From: an uncultured SAR116 cluster alpha proteobacterium
GTDB lineage: Bacteria > Pseudomonadota > Alphaproteobacteria > Puniceispirillales > Puniceispirillaceae
Length of the DNA: 61,852 nt
Assembly (NCBI GenBank): GCA_902520885.1
Contig: CABYPW010000014.1
Coordinates: 1-61,852 of the forward strand
Direction of reading: 5' to 3'
A program made the translations under genes and the position numbers. How positions within the stretch are numbered: the first letter of the stretch is position 1; every line of letters begins with the position of its first letter. The notes under the pieces were generated by a model. It searched no databases and was not told the origin of the DNA. It worked only from the letters and a program-made list of their open reading frames with translations. Positions 45,131 to 54,190 of this stretch are shown here, in pieces.

Positions 45131-46336
45131 TCAGATGAAAGCTGATTTAGCTGTTAGTAATCCAACAGGTGTTTTTTGGAGACATAAAGGCCCTTCTTTT
45201 GATATTACAAATAAAGCTCCGGTTTGCACACCTCTCATTCCAGTTGAGTCCGTGATGTTAGGCTGTACAACAATAGCCATGCCCTCCTGCAGTTTAATGT
45301 CTGGAATATCACCCGCAGGTCTTGATTTTGAGCCCAATATTGGCGGTAGATATCCACCACCAAATCCATGAATAAGGTCATCACATGTAGTAAGACCACT
45401 CTCCTCAATAATGCTGGCGGCATCTAGTATCTCTTGCATTGTGCAACCGCTCCGTAAAACTGAAGCTATTGAATTTAGGGCACTATTTGCAACCTCATGA
45501 AATTCGGTTACCCAATTAGCTGGTTTAGCGCGCATTGACATCGACCTGAGAACTTGTCCTGCATAGCCTCTAAAAGCACCACTAATTTCCATAACAATTA
45601 AATCATCTTTTGTTATTGCCCTGCTGGTAGCATTTTGTCTTGGAACCATCCCATCTGGTTTATCCATATTTGTTGATATAAAATAACGAATATGTGCCTG
45701 ACCTCCTAATTGTAACCAACTATTTTCTGCAATTGAAACTAGGTCATGCTCCGTCATATTGGGTTCTATCTTCTCATAAATTGATTTAACTGCCAGATCA
45801 GAAAAATAGGCACCAATTTTTAAACATTTAATCTCTGCATTAGTCTTGATTAGTCGAGTTTTTTCGTACCAACTGTCAAGGGGAGTAAGAAGATAACCTG
45901 CCTCTGTTATCGAAGTCATCATTTCAAAACTCATTTTACCAATTAAACCAACCTTTCGAGCTTTTATCTGGTTAAGATGGTTCAACATTGTTTGTGCTGT
46001 ATTTGGCCCACCCCAGGAAACAGAAGCACCGTATGCTGTGGATTTTGCTTGCGGTGTATGATTATAATACTGAACGAATAGTTTAGCCTCCGAATCAAGA
46101 GATATTATAAGCAGGGCCTCTGCCGATACTGGCCAGCCTGTGAGCCATGGGATTGCTGAACCCGCTCGCTCAGCACCATAAATAATAAGACTATCTAGTT
46201 TGGTATCTTCTAAATAAGTTATAACCTTTTGCCATCTTTTTTGATATTCCTCATCACTAAAACATCTTCCCTTAATCCCTCTCAAGTCCTCAAGGTCTTC
46301 ATCTAGTTTTAAGGAAAATTCAGTCTTAGTTAACAT
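45131..46336 (-). CDS. M24-family (creatinase-like) protein with degenerate metal ligands
   Basis: A 401-residue two-domain protein of the Xaa-Pro peptidase/creatinase fold, with a creatinase N-domain (about 25-165) and pita-bread domain (about 175-395). The first metal Asp position reads VMEISGAF (Glu), the second lies in GQVLRSMSM (no Asp), the His motif reads LIHGFGGGYLPP, and the final Glu positions read VQPNITDS and GVQTGAL. Little of the metal site survives, so metal-free chemistry, as in creatinase, or a non-enzymatic role is likely. It is the last of a minus-strand series with the hydrolase at 46402. Confidence 0.82.
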   Translation of the reverse strand: MLTKTEFSLKLDEDLEDLRGIKGRCFSDEEYQKRWQKVITYLEDTKLDSLIIYGAERAGSAIPWLTGWPVSAEALLIISLDSEAKLFVQYYNHTPQAKSTAYGASVSWGGPNTAQTMLNHLNQIKARKVGLIGKMSFEMMTSITEAGYLLTPLDSWYEKTRLIKTNAEIKCLKIGAYFSDLAVKSIYEKIEPNMTEHDLVSIAENSWLQLGGQAHIRYFISTNMDKPDGMVPRQNATSRAITKDDLIVMEISGAFRGYAGQVLRSMSMRAKPANWVTEFHEVANSALNSIASVLRSGCTMQEILDAASIIEESGLTTCDDLIHGFGGGYLPPILGSKSRPAGDIPDIKLQEGMAIVVQPNITDSTGMRGVQTGALFVISKEGPLCLQKTPVGLLTAKSAFI

Positions 46337-46401
46337 GGTACAAATCCATTTTTGAGGCCTCCATTTACACTAATCTTAAAAAAATTTGTAAGATTGGAGA
46401 C

Positions 46402-47469
46402 TCATTCAGTCATTTTTTTTGCCATCCAATCAGCGCTAGCTTGACGGTACTTATAGGCTCTATTATTCACGACATGGCCACCATCTGCAACAGCAAGATG
46501 TTTTATTTCTGACGCATTTTTGGCAGCTTTTTCTAGCATAAATGCATGTTCACTTGGTATCACTCGGTCTAATGAACCAGACACAATAAATAGAGGGCAT
46601 TCTATCTCTTCTGCTACATCCTTTAGTGTCATACGGCTTGCTATCTCGCGAATTGATTTTTCATCAACACCACCAGAGCGATAATTAAAACAGGTTCTTG
46701 TTAATTCAGGTAGACTGTCATAGCAAAGTGCAAGATCAAATGGACCAGATAAAGCAATGCACCCTTTTAGGTTTTTGCAGAAGGCAGCTGCTCTAGGAGC
46801 ATAGTAACCACCCATTGAAACCCCCCATAAGCCAATACTACCTCCATCTAAATCTTTTCGCGTCTTTGTAAATTCTATAACTGCTTGAACAGGTTTTTCA
46901 TATTCAGGGCAAATGGATAGATCATATTCAGCTTCCCCTTGTCCTGGTCCGTCAAAAGTAAGAGTCGCCATACCTCTATCCAAAAATAATTGTTCATTGT
47001 AAAACATCTCTTCTTTTGCACTATCCAAACCCATAATCAAAATGACAACTGGAGGTGTTTTAATACCGTTTGGAGCGCGTAAATTTCCGTATAGTGTACC
47101 ACCATTATAGGGAATTGATACGCGTTCGCCTGGTGGGTTCAAATAAGGGAGCGCTTTTGTATAAATATCAACAGCCTTTTTATGTGTTGATTTCATCTGT
47201 ATAGGGTTGTTTACAAACAGGAATTTTCCAAAATGATAGCAGATTGCTGCAGTCACATAGTGTTCACCCGCGCTTAGTAAAAACCCACTTTCTTCTGATT
47301 CACTTCCGAGACCAGCATGAATGTCTCCTCGGTTTGAGAGAGCTATACACCAATCATCCCATTTCTGGGTTTGTGTTGTTACATCTTGAAAATCTGCGAG
47401 GGGCATTCCATTGCTAACCATTCTGCCTGACCAATGCGCTTTTGCAGCTTTAATTTTTTCATCTGTCAT
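46402..47469 (-). CDS. Alpha/beta hydrolase (FrsA/DHPON-hydrolase type)
   Basis: A 355-residue hydrolase with an N-terminal helical cap (about 1-110) and an alpha/beta core. The nucleophile elbow is GVSMGG, the acid is probably Asp in SGSLDRVIP, and the His lies in ADGGHVVNN. The GMATLTFDGPGQGEAEYD loop is typical of the group that includes 2,6-dihydroxypseudooxynicotine hydrolase, which cleaves C-C bonds of ring-derived ketones. A second member of the same type is encoded at 51061. Substrate unknown. GGAAAT precedes the ATG. Confidence 0.87.
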   Translation of the reverse strand: MTDEKIKAAKAHWSGRMVSNGMPLADFQDVTTQTQKWDDWCIALSNRGDIHAGLGSESEESGFLLSAGEHYVTAAICYHFGKFLFVNNPIQMKSTHKKAVDIYTKALPYLNPPGERVSIPYNGGTLYGNLRAPNGIKTPPVVILIMGLDSAKEEMFYNEQLFLDRGMATLTFDGPGQGEAEYDLSICPEYEKPVQAVIEFTKTRKDLDGGSIGLWGVSMGGYYAPRAAAFCKNLKGCIALSGPFDLALCYDSLPELTRTCFNYRSGGVDEKSIREIASRMTLKDVAEEIECPLFIVSGSLDRVIPSEHAFMLEKAAKNASEIKHLAVADGGHVVNNRAYKYRQASADWMAKKMTE

Positions 47470-47522
47470 TTTATTTCCATAGCCTAATTACCGAAGATTT
47501 GAATAATTCATTATAATAAATA

Positions 47523-48284
47523 CTAAATACCAGTCCAGATTAACCGAACGCCTAGAGCAAAAATTGTTATGTAAACAATAATGAAAAATATTCTGTCTGT
47601 AAGAAAGTGATTAATTATTCTTCCTACGAATAATCCTACAAATGAAATGGGAATAAAAAGACTTGTAAGACCTATTAAGTCAAAATTAAAAATTCCTAAA
47701 TACCAATAGGGAACAATTTTAAGAAAGTTACAGATGCTAAAAAATACGGCCACAGTCCCCAGAAAAGCTTGTCTTGTAATATTTTGTGGGAGTAAATAGG
47801 CGGCAATAGGGGGTAGTCCGGAATGAATAAGAAAACTAGAATAACCTGCAAGAGATCCAGATAATAAACCCCAAATCGGTCCTAATATTCTTGGTTCAGT
47901 AACTTTTCTAAAATGCCGCATTAAACCATCACCAACTAAAATTAATGCTAATAGTCCAATAAAAATTTTCAAAGCTTCAGGTGTGATTAACTTAATGGTA
48001 ATGGCGCCTGTTAACATACCAATTAGGCCACCAGCTAACAATATGTTCATGCTTCTCCAAAGCACATGTTTCCGGTATAACCAATATGCAAAAGGGTCTG
48101 TTACTACTAAAATGGGAAGCAAAAAGGCGGCTGCAGTAATCGGCGGCATTATTTGAGCAGCCAACAAGACGCCTACTAGTCCAAAACCTCCACCTATTCC
48201 GCCTCGTGACATCCCCATAATGAAGCTCGCAAAACCCAGGGTTAGTAATTGGTAACTGCTATAAGATGATAGGCTCTCAAACAT
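47523..48284 (-). CDS. TauE/SafE-family membrane transporter
   Basis: A 253-residue integral membrane protein with about eight hydrophobic helices. The first half has GFASFIMGMSRGGIGGGFGLVGV, and the second half GLLSGSLAGYSSFLIHSGLPPIAAYLLP, the two related repeats of the TauE/SafE family. Members move sulfite, sulfoacetate, or other organic anions. Its placement between a C-C hydrolase and an amidohydrolase suggests it carries a carboxylate related to that pathway. This is inference. Confidence 0.88.
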   Translation of the reverse strand: MFESLSSYSSYQLLTLGFASFIMGMSRGGIGGGFGLVGVLLAAQIMPPITAAAFLLPILVVTDPFAYWLYRKHVLWRSMNILLAGGLIGMLTGAITIKLITPEALKIFIGLLALILVGDGLMRHFRKVTEPRILGPIWGLLSGSLAGYSSFLIHSGLPPIAAYLLPQNITRQAFLGTVAVFFSICNFLKIVPYWYLGIFNFDLIGLTSLFIPISFVGLFVGRIINHFLTDRIFFIIVYITIFALGVRLIWTGI

Positions 48285-48357
48285 TTTTTATAAATTTCAT
48301 TAGGTGCCTAGCTTTTTATTGTACAATGGTCATGTTCTGGTCAAATTTTAGAACCGT

Positions 48358-49320
48358 TTAAAAATTAAGATTGAGTAATTTTTGAGCGTTTGAGTGAGTA
48401 ATTTTTTGATAATCATCTGGTGACAATTTAGTTCTTTTTATCCAGCTTGTGGCATCTTTGTTATTATTGTAGGGCCAGTCTACAGCGAATAAAATCTTAT
48501 CTGAACCCATCTCCATTAATGAGCATAGTAATGCTGAGTCAGAAAAATTTCCACTTGTTGTAACATAAAAATGTTTGCAAAATGTATTGCGAAATGAAAC
48601 TTGGCGTTTATTTGGGGACTGACGTGTTGTTATACCCTCATGGGTTCTATCTATTAAAAAAGGTAACCCTTCGCCTAAGTGTCCCAAAATAATTTTAAGA
48701 TTTTGATGTTTTTCAAAAATACCTGATAGAACCATTCTGACGGCAGCTGTTGACATCTCGATACCAAATCCCCATCCAGCAGTTCCGAATACCTTAAATT
48801 CATCTGTATAATCTTTATAATAAGCATCGCTTACTCTTTTATCTGGAACACCTGGGTGAAGATAAATTGGAACATCGAGCTCTTCTGCTTTGGCAAAAAC
48901 AGGCCAATATTTAGGTAAGTCAAAAAACTCGCCCTTTAGCATACCATGTAACATGGCTCCGCACATTCCCTTTTTCGTTACACACCTCTCCAGTTCTGAA
49001 GCAGCGATTTCAGGTGCTTGCATTGGCAGGCTAGCAAAGGCTGCAAATCTTTTGGGATGTCTTGATACGATTGTTGCCAATTCATCATTTAGTTTCATTG
49101 CGAAATCAGCGGCTGTTTCAGGTGAAAAGATTTGAGCACCAGGGTGATTGTGAGATAACACTTGTATATCAATACCCGCCTCATCCATTTCTTTAATTCT
49201 GAGATCAAAATGGTCATTTAATCTAGAATGTGTTTGCGCTGGCATAGAAGAATAATTGTCTATTAAGCTTTTGATTTCGTGAGTAATATAATGTTCTTCT
49301 ATTGCGATAATTGGACTCAT
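48358..49320 (-). CDS. Amidohydrolase-family decarboxylase-like enzyme (ACMSD/gamma-resorcylate type)
   Basis: A 320-residue TIM-barrel enzyme of the ACMSD subgroup. With the ATG at 49320 the metal ligands fall where this group has them: E8 and H10 in IAIEEHY, a His in IYLHPGVPD, His in LGHLGEGLPF and Asp in LFAVDWPY. These enzymes decarboxylate aromatic or ring-opened acids without oxidation (gamma-resorcylate, 5-carboxyvanillate, aminocarboxymuconate semialdehyde) or hydrolyse related lactones. The start was chosen because AAGGA lies seven bases upstream; an in-frame TTG at 49341 would include that site inside the gene. Confidence 0.87.
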   Translation of the reverse strand: MSPIIAIEEHYITHEIKSLIDNYSSMPAQTHSRLNDHFDLRIKEMDEAGIDIQVLSHNHPGAQIFSPETAADFAMKLNDELATIVSRHPKRFAAFASLPMQAPEIAASELERCVTKKGMCGAMLHGMLKGEFFDLPKYWPVFAKAEELDVPIYLHPGVPDKRVSDAYYKDYTDEFKVFGTAGWGFGIEMSTAAVRMVLSGIFEKHQNLKIILGHLGEGLPFLIDRTHEGITTRQSPNKRQVSFRNTFCKHFYVTTSGNFSDSALLCSLMEMGSDKILFAVDWPYNNNKDATSWIKRTKLSPDDYQKITHSNAQKLLNLNF

Positions 49321-49563
49321 TTCATTTTCCTTAACTATCAATCAAATGGTTTTTTGAGGTAAACAAGAAACAGAAAAAATATATTAATTTACCTAAAATA
49401 AACAGTCTGTTTTTTAGATTTCTATTTGTTTGTTTTAAAAAATTGATTAATTAAAATTAATTTCAAAATGTAATATAAGATTGAATTAGTATTTGTAAAA
49501 TAACTTTTTTAGTGCCTGAAAAAAAAAGTACACTTGATTTACTTAATAAAGAGATGATGGCTT

Positions 49564-50343
49564 ATGAATAACAATGTTAAAACAGATTTTAAATTATATA
49601 ATGCACCTCAGTCTACTTGCAGTCAGCGTGTTCGTTTTGCCTTGCATACTAAAAGATTAGGATTTAGTGAAGTTTTGCTTGATTTATTTAGTGGTGACCA
49701 ACTGAAGCCAGAATATCTCAATATCAATCCTAATGGCGTTGTTCCAGCTTTAGATCATAACGGTAAAATAATACTAGATAGCGCTGTGATACTTGAGTAT
49801 TTAGAGGATATTTGTCCAGAAATTTTTCCTATGCGTTCCGCAGATCCTGTTAAGGCAGCGGAGATGCGAACTATGATGCGCTTTATTGATGAGGTGCCTA
49901 CGCCTGCTATAAGAGTTCCATCTTATAATCTTGCTTTTTTACCTCACTTTCAGAGTATGAGCGAAGAAGAATTTCAAGCATTAGCGGACTCAAAGCCTCT
50001 AAGAAGAGAATTTTTATTAAAGATGGGACAAACAGGATTTTCAGAAACAGATATGAATGAAGCTTTGTCACGTTTGAAGCGAGGAGTTCAAAGAATGAAT
50101 GAGTGGATTGAACACTCAGGTGGTCCATGGTTTCAGGGAAATGATCTTAGTTATGCAGATATTGCTATCATGCCAGTAATTATAAGACTTGAGGATATCA
50201 ACCTGTCTCACTTCTGGGACGATTTTCCAGGCATTTCGAATTGGATCGAACTGATAAAGTCATTGGATGCTTTTACTAAGACGTTTTATCATGGTTCGCT
50301 TTTAACTCAAAAATATCCCCATTTAAGTAAAAATAAAAAATAG
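49564..50343 (+). CDS. Glutathione S-transferase family protein
   Basis: A 259-residue GST-fold protein. The N-terminal thioredoxin-like domain has APQSTCSQRVRFAL with the catalytic Ser/Cys region, the cis-Pro NPNGVVPALDH and the glutathione-binding DSAVILEYLED. The helical C-terminal domain is longer than average (about 90-259). It sits 20 bases before a fumarylpyruvate-hydrolase-like gene, a pairing seen with maleylpyruvate or maleylacetoacetate isomerases in aromatic degradation. Isomerase activity is plausible but not proven. Confidence 0.88.
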   Translation: MNNNVKTDFKLYNAPQSTCSQRVRFALHTKRLGFSEVLLDLFSGDQLKPEYLNINPNGVVPALDHNGKIILDSAVILEYLEDICPEIFPMRSADPVKAAEMRTMMRFIDEVPTPAIRVPSYNLAFLPHFQSMSEEEFQALADSKPLRREFLLKMGQTGFSETDMNEALSRLKRGVQRMNEWIEHSGGPWFQGNDLSYADIAIMPVIIRLEDINLSHFWDDFPGISNWIELIKSLDAFTKTFYHGSLLTQKYPHLSKNKK

Positions 50344-50363
50344 ACCTAAAGTGAGGTAATAGA

Positions 50364-51050
50364 ATGACTAATTTAGTAATAAAAAAACCACTCAGTATTT
50401 ATTTGCCAGTAGCAGGGAGTGAATCTAATTTTCCAGTTAGAAGGGTATATTGTATAGGAAGAAATTATGCCGAACATGCGCGTGAAATGGGTCATGACCC
50501 AGATAGAGATCCCCCCTTCTTTTTTCAGAAAAACCCGGATAACATAGTATTAGATGGGCGTTTTAAATACCCTACTATGTCCTCTGATGTTCATCATGAA
50601 GTCGAGATGATTGTAGCATTAAAATCTGGAGGGAGTTCTATATCTGTTTCTTCTGCATACCAGCATATTTTTGGATATGGTATTGGTTTTGACATGACTA
50701 GACGAGATTTACAACATCAAGCCAAAAAAATGGGCAGGCCTTGGGAGGTGGGTAAAGCATTCGAGCAATCCGCCCCATGTAGTGAATTACACCCAATTGA
50801 AACAACTGGGGTTATAGAGAAAGGTAAAATTTCGCTTCACGTAAATGGTGAAATTCGCCAGAATGCAGACCTTTCGGACATGATTTGGTCGGTCCCAGAA
50901 ATGATATCAATATTATCAGAGTATTTTGAGTTATCAGCTGGCGATATCATTCTAACTGGCACTCCTGCAGGTGTTGGCGCTGTCAGGCCAGGTGATAATA
51001 TGAAAGCTTACATAGAACGACTTGGCGAATTTGTTGTTATGGTTTATTAA
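50364..51050 (+). CDS. Fumarylacetoacetate hydrolase family protein, fumarylpyruvate-hydrolase-like
   Basis: A 228-residue FAH-fold enzyme. The opening FPVRRVYCIGRNYAEHAREMG and DRDPPFFFQKNPDNIV closely resemble NagK-type fumarylpyruvate hydrolases. The metal ligands are in HHEVEMIVALK (two Glu) and GIGFDMTRRDLQ (Asp), with GDIILTGTPAGVGAV at the end. Reaction in the known enzyme: fumarylpyruvate to fumarate and pyruvate, the last step of the gentisate route. No gentisate dioxygenase is in this window. GAGG precedes the ATG. Confidence 0.88.
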   Translation: MTNLVIKKPLSIYLPVAGSESNFPVRRVYCIGRNYAEHAREMGHDPDRDPPFFFQKNPDNIVLDGRFKYPTMSSDVHHEVEMIVALKSGGSSISVSSAYQHIFGYGIGFDMTRRDLQHQAKKMGRPWEVGKAFEQSAPCSELHPIETTGVIEKGKISLHVNGEIRQNADLSDMIWSVPEMISILSEYFELSAGDIILTGTPAGVGAVRPGDNMKAYIERLGEFVVMVY

Positions 51051-51060
51051 ATAAATTTTT

Positions 51061-52209
51061 TTAATTATTTTTAGGTGTTTGCCTGTTAAGTTTTTCTTTT
51101 AACCAACGAAATGATGCAGGGGCCCAATCAGAGAAATATTTAAATGCACAATGGCCAGCATCTGGATAGATTCTAGCCTCTCTTCCGAGTGCAGGGCCGT
51201 TTTCTAGCATAAAATAAATATTGCCTATCGGAGCCAAGTGATCTTTTTTTCCATTTATCATTAAGATAGGCATAGTAATGTTATCCAGGACTCCTTGTTC
51301 TGGAAGTGCCCATTGCGTGTATAATTCATTTTCCTTTTCAACACTCCACTCAGGAAAGGTTAAGGAACCATTTTTGGGTCCAAATTTGTACTGAGAACGA
51401 CTAGACCTAGCTTCTACATAATCTAAAAGCTCTTGTTCTGTCATTTGATACCCAAAATGATGCCCCGCAGATGCTACAACAGCTTTCACCATTTTAGGGT
51501 AATGTCCAGCAAGTTGCATAACTGAATAGCCGCCTCTGCTTATGCCAAATGCACCAATTCTCTCAGGATCAACGCTTGGCAGTGATGCTAAATAATCTAT
51601 TGCAGCAATCCATGCTGAGACGGATTCAGGTTTCCAAGGCATCAGATTATCTCCAGTACCAGGTGCGTCCATTACCAAAGCGACCATGTCATTTTCAATA
51701 CAAAAATCTCCGGCCCATCCTCTGTCCTCTTTGAACATATCAGCTCCACACATTATAAGGACTGCAGCATGTTGTTTTTTTTGACTGGGAACGCGCAAAT
51801 GACATTTTATCTCATGTCCGTTATGCTCGATTACGATTTCTTGAACTTTTGGCTTTAAATGAGTGCACGATTTTTTATATGCTCTGTTACAATCCTCACT
51901 GATAGATTTTTTCATATCTGAAATGGAACCGGGAAACCTTCCAATAGAGTAATATGTGCGCGCTTGCAGGAAGCATTTTCTTGCTTCTTGAAACTTTCCT
52001 TCTGTTTCAAGTTTATCACCTTTGCTTTCATAGTTTTCTCCAGCTTCTCTCCATAGGGGTACCCATTCTTCCTCATTAGTGCCGGAAACTCGATCGACAT
52101 AAGATTGAAGGTATTTCATATCCTCTATCATAGATAGCCAGCGTCGATAGAAACCAGCGTGATCAATTCTTGTCGGGTTCTCATCTGGAATACTAACGAA
52201 AGTGGCCAT
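51061..52209 (-). CDS. Alpha/beta hydrolase (FrsA/DHPON-hydrolase type), second copy
   Basis: A 382-residue hydrolase with a helical N-terminal part (about 1-125) and alpha/beta core. The nucleophile lies in GAFGISRGGYSVMQ, the acid in INGKKDHLAP and the His in YPDAGHCAFK. MVALVMDAPGTGDNLMPW corresponds to the DGPGQGE loop of its relative at 46402, but the two are clearly diverged. The ATG at 52209 has AGGAG six bases upstream and overlaps the end of the GntR gene by 17 bases, so the two are co-transcribed. Confidence 0.86.
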   Translation of the reverse strand: MATFVSIPDENPTRIDHAGFYRRWLSMIEDMKYLQSYVDRVSGTNEEEWVPLWREAGENYESKGDKLETEGKFQEARKCFLQARTYYSIGRFPGSISDMKKSISEDCNRAYKKSCTHLKPKVQEIVIEHNGHEIKCHLRVPSQKKQHAAVLIMCGADMFKEDRGWAGDFCIENDMVALVMDAPGTGDNLMPWKPESVSAWIAAIDYLASLPSVDPERIGAFGISRGGYSVMQLAGHYPKMVKAVVASAGHHFGYQMTEQELLDYVEARSSRSQYKFGPKNGSLTFPEWSVEKENELYTQWALPEQGVLDNITMPILMINGKKDHLAPIGNIYFMLENGPALGREARIYPDAGHCAFKYFSDWAPASFRWLKEKLNRQTPKNN

Positions 52210-52948
52210 TATCAACTCCTGTGTCAATTTTTATAAGTCGAAGAATTTCATCTTGAGCATCTTTGACTTCAATATCAATTATTAGTGTAGCTTTAGAAAT
52301 ATCCTTTTGTAAGATAGCTTGATAAAGATTTGACAAATTTTTAAGACTTCGTTGTTGTCGCATTGGATCCCGATTTGGATGAGTGAGCCCAAGAGTACGC
52401 CAGCGCCAAGACTGACAGGTAAGAGTGTCAATCAGACCAGATAAAACTTGATTACCTGCATATAAATAAATAATTTCAAAGAATTTATTTTTCTGCTTTA
52501 TGATTAAGTCTGGCGAATCTTTTTTTAATGAGGTTTCAAGTTGCCTAAAACTATCTTTTAATTTTTTGAGTGTTTTTTCGGATTGATTTTCAATAAAAAG
52601 ACTAACAGCCAATTTTTCAAGAGTCGCACGTATCAAATAAATCTCATAAGCCTCTGAGGCAGACATTATACGAACTCTTGGTCCAACTTGAGGTTCAACT
52701 GTGATAAGCTTTTCTGTCTCAAGTTGTCGTATAACTTCACGTATCACCGTCCGAGAAACACCTAAAGTTTCAATAAGCTCTCTTTCTTTAATGCGAGCGC
52801 CTGGTTTATAATCTCCACGAATAATTTTATCTCTAAGGTACAGATGTGCCTGTGCTCTTAATGGTGCTGCATCTCTAGCGATAAACAATGTTTTTTTTTC
52901 ATTTTTTCTTGACAAAATGATCATCCAATTAGACTTTAATCCCGTCAT
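52193..52948 (-). CDS. GntR-family transcriptional regulator (FCD type)
   Basis: A 251-residue regulator. The winged helix is at about 28-98 (LRDKIIRGDYKPGARIKERELIETLGVSRTVIREVIRQ is the family signature region). The helical FCD ligand-binding domain follows from about 105, with the metal-site-type residues partly visible (the IYLIRATLEKLAVSL helix opens it). Such regulators respond to carboxylic acids. It is divergent from the oxidoreductase at 52998 with only 49 bases between, and co-transcribed with the hydrolase at 51061, so it may control both directions. No good ribosome binding site supports this exact start. Confidence 0.88.
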   Translation of the reverse strand: MTGLKSNWMIILSRKNEKKTLFIARDAAPLRAQAHLYLRDKIIRGDYKPGARIKERELIETLGVSRTVIREVIRQLETEKLITVEPQVGPRVRIMSASEAYEIYLIRATLEKLAVSLFIENQSEKTLKKLKDSFRQLETSLKKDSPDLIIKQKNKFFEIIYLYAGNQVLSGLIDTLTCQSWRWRTLGLTHPNRDPMRQQRSLKNLSNLYQAILQKDISKATLIIDIEVKDAQDEILRLIKIDTGVDNGHFR

Positions 52949-52997
52949 ACGATATTATTGTTTGAAGAAATTGAAAAGAAAAAAATTGGAGTGTTAG

Positions 52998-54068
52998 ATG
53001 AATATTCAATCGCCTGTAAAATTAGGAATTGTAGGACTAGGCAGGTGGGCCAAAGTGCTTACCAACGCAGCACAAAAGTCAGATAAATTGCAGATTATTG
53101 CAGGGCACTCACGGTCTGAAGAAAAACGAGATGCTTTCACACAACAATTTGGAATTAATACATATGGAAGCCTTGAACAAATTCTGGCAATGCCAGATAT
53201 TGAAGGTGTAATAATTACTGTTCCAAATGAACAGCATTTCTCAATTGCCAAACAGATTGCAGAGGCTGGCAAGCATGTTTACACGGAAAAACCAATTTCT
53301 AATATTTTAGCTGACGGTCTTAGAATGGAAATGCTGCAAAAAAAACACAATATAATAATGACTGTTGGCCATAGTGCAAGACTGCTTAAAGGCATACAAA
53401 TGATGAAAGAACATCTTGATGATGGCTCTCTTGGTAAACTAGCTTTTATAGAAGCTAATTTTTCTAATGAAAGAGCGCTCGAACTTACACCTGATACATG
53501 GCGATGGTATCGTGATAGGGCTCCAGGGGGACCTCTATCTCAATTAGCTATTCATATGTTTGATATATTGCACTACCTCGGAGGAGATGTAGAAGGGATC
53601 TCTTCTATAGCGTCAAAGTTATCACCAGTGGGAGCAGAAGTTGACGACCAATCTATGTCAACCGTTCGTTTCAAGAACGGAGTTGTTGGTTATGTTGGAA
53701 GTTGTTGGACATCTCCAGGAATATTCTCTACCCGAGTATTTGCACAGGCGGGATTAATGCATTTTGAGCTAGATTTTGCCTCTTGGGATGAACCAGAGAA
53801 TCTTCATAAAAGTTCTTCTCTTTATATCCAGCGTGGAAAAGATGGCTATGGTTTACGAGAAGATTTAAAGATTTTTTCAGGAAACATGTTTCAAGACGAA
53901 TTGGAAATTTTTGCAGACGCGTGTCGTTCGGGTTCCGCTACAAAGCTCACAGCTCATGATGGGAATGTGGCTGTCGCTATGGTTTACGCAGCTCTTAAAT
54001 CGGTAGGAAACAATGCAGTAATGGTTTCAGTAGATGAAGTTATGTCAGAGGCATCGGCTGAGATTTAA
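52998..54068 (+). CDS. Gfo/Idh/MocA family oxidoreductase
   Basis: A 356-residue NAD(P)-dependent dehydrogenase. It begins KLGIVGLGRWAKVLTNAA, with VIITVPNEQH, the KHVYTEKPIS motif and the C-domain RAPGGPLSQLAIHMFDILHYL (catalytic His/Asp region). GGAG lies six bases before the ATG. It differs strongly from the relative at 17619, having the canonical GLG motif. It heads a plus-strand series with creatininase, cupin and a 2-hydroxyacid dehydrogenase, and is probably regulated by the divergent GntR protein. Confidence 0.92.
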   Translation: MNIQSPVKLGIVGLGRWAKVLTNAAQKSDKLQIIAGHSRSEEKRDAFTQQFGINTYGSLEQILAMPDIEGVIITVPNEQHFSIAKQIAEAGKHVYTEKPISNILADGLRMEMLQKKHNIIMTVGHSARLLKGIQMMKEHLDDGSLGKLAFIEANFSNERALELTPDTWRWYRDRAPGGPLSQLAIHMFDILHYLGGDVEGISSIASKLSPVGAEVDDQSMSTVRFKNGVVGYVGSCWTSPGIFSTRVFAQAGLMHFELDFASWDEPENLHKSSSLYIQRGKDGYGLREDLKIFSGNMFQDELEIFADACRSGSATKLTAHDGNVAVAMVYAALKSVGNNAVMVSVDEVMSEASAEI

Positions 54069-54190
54069 TTCTTATATTCTCTTAGTTATATAAGTATATA
54101 GCATAGAATTTTTAAATTAAACGTTACTAGCTTTTTGAGAAATTTTGATTGATAGTGGGATATTAGTTATAGATTACAAGGAACTATGAA

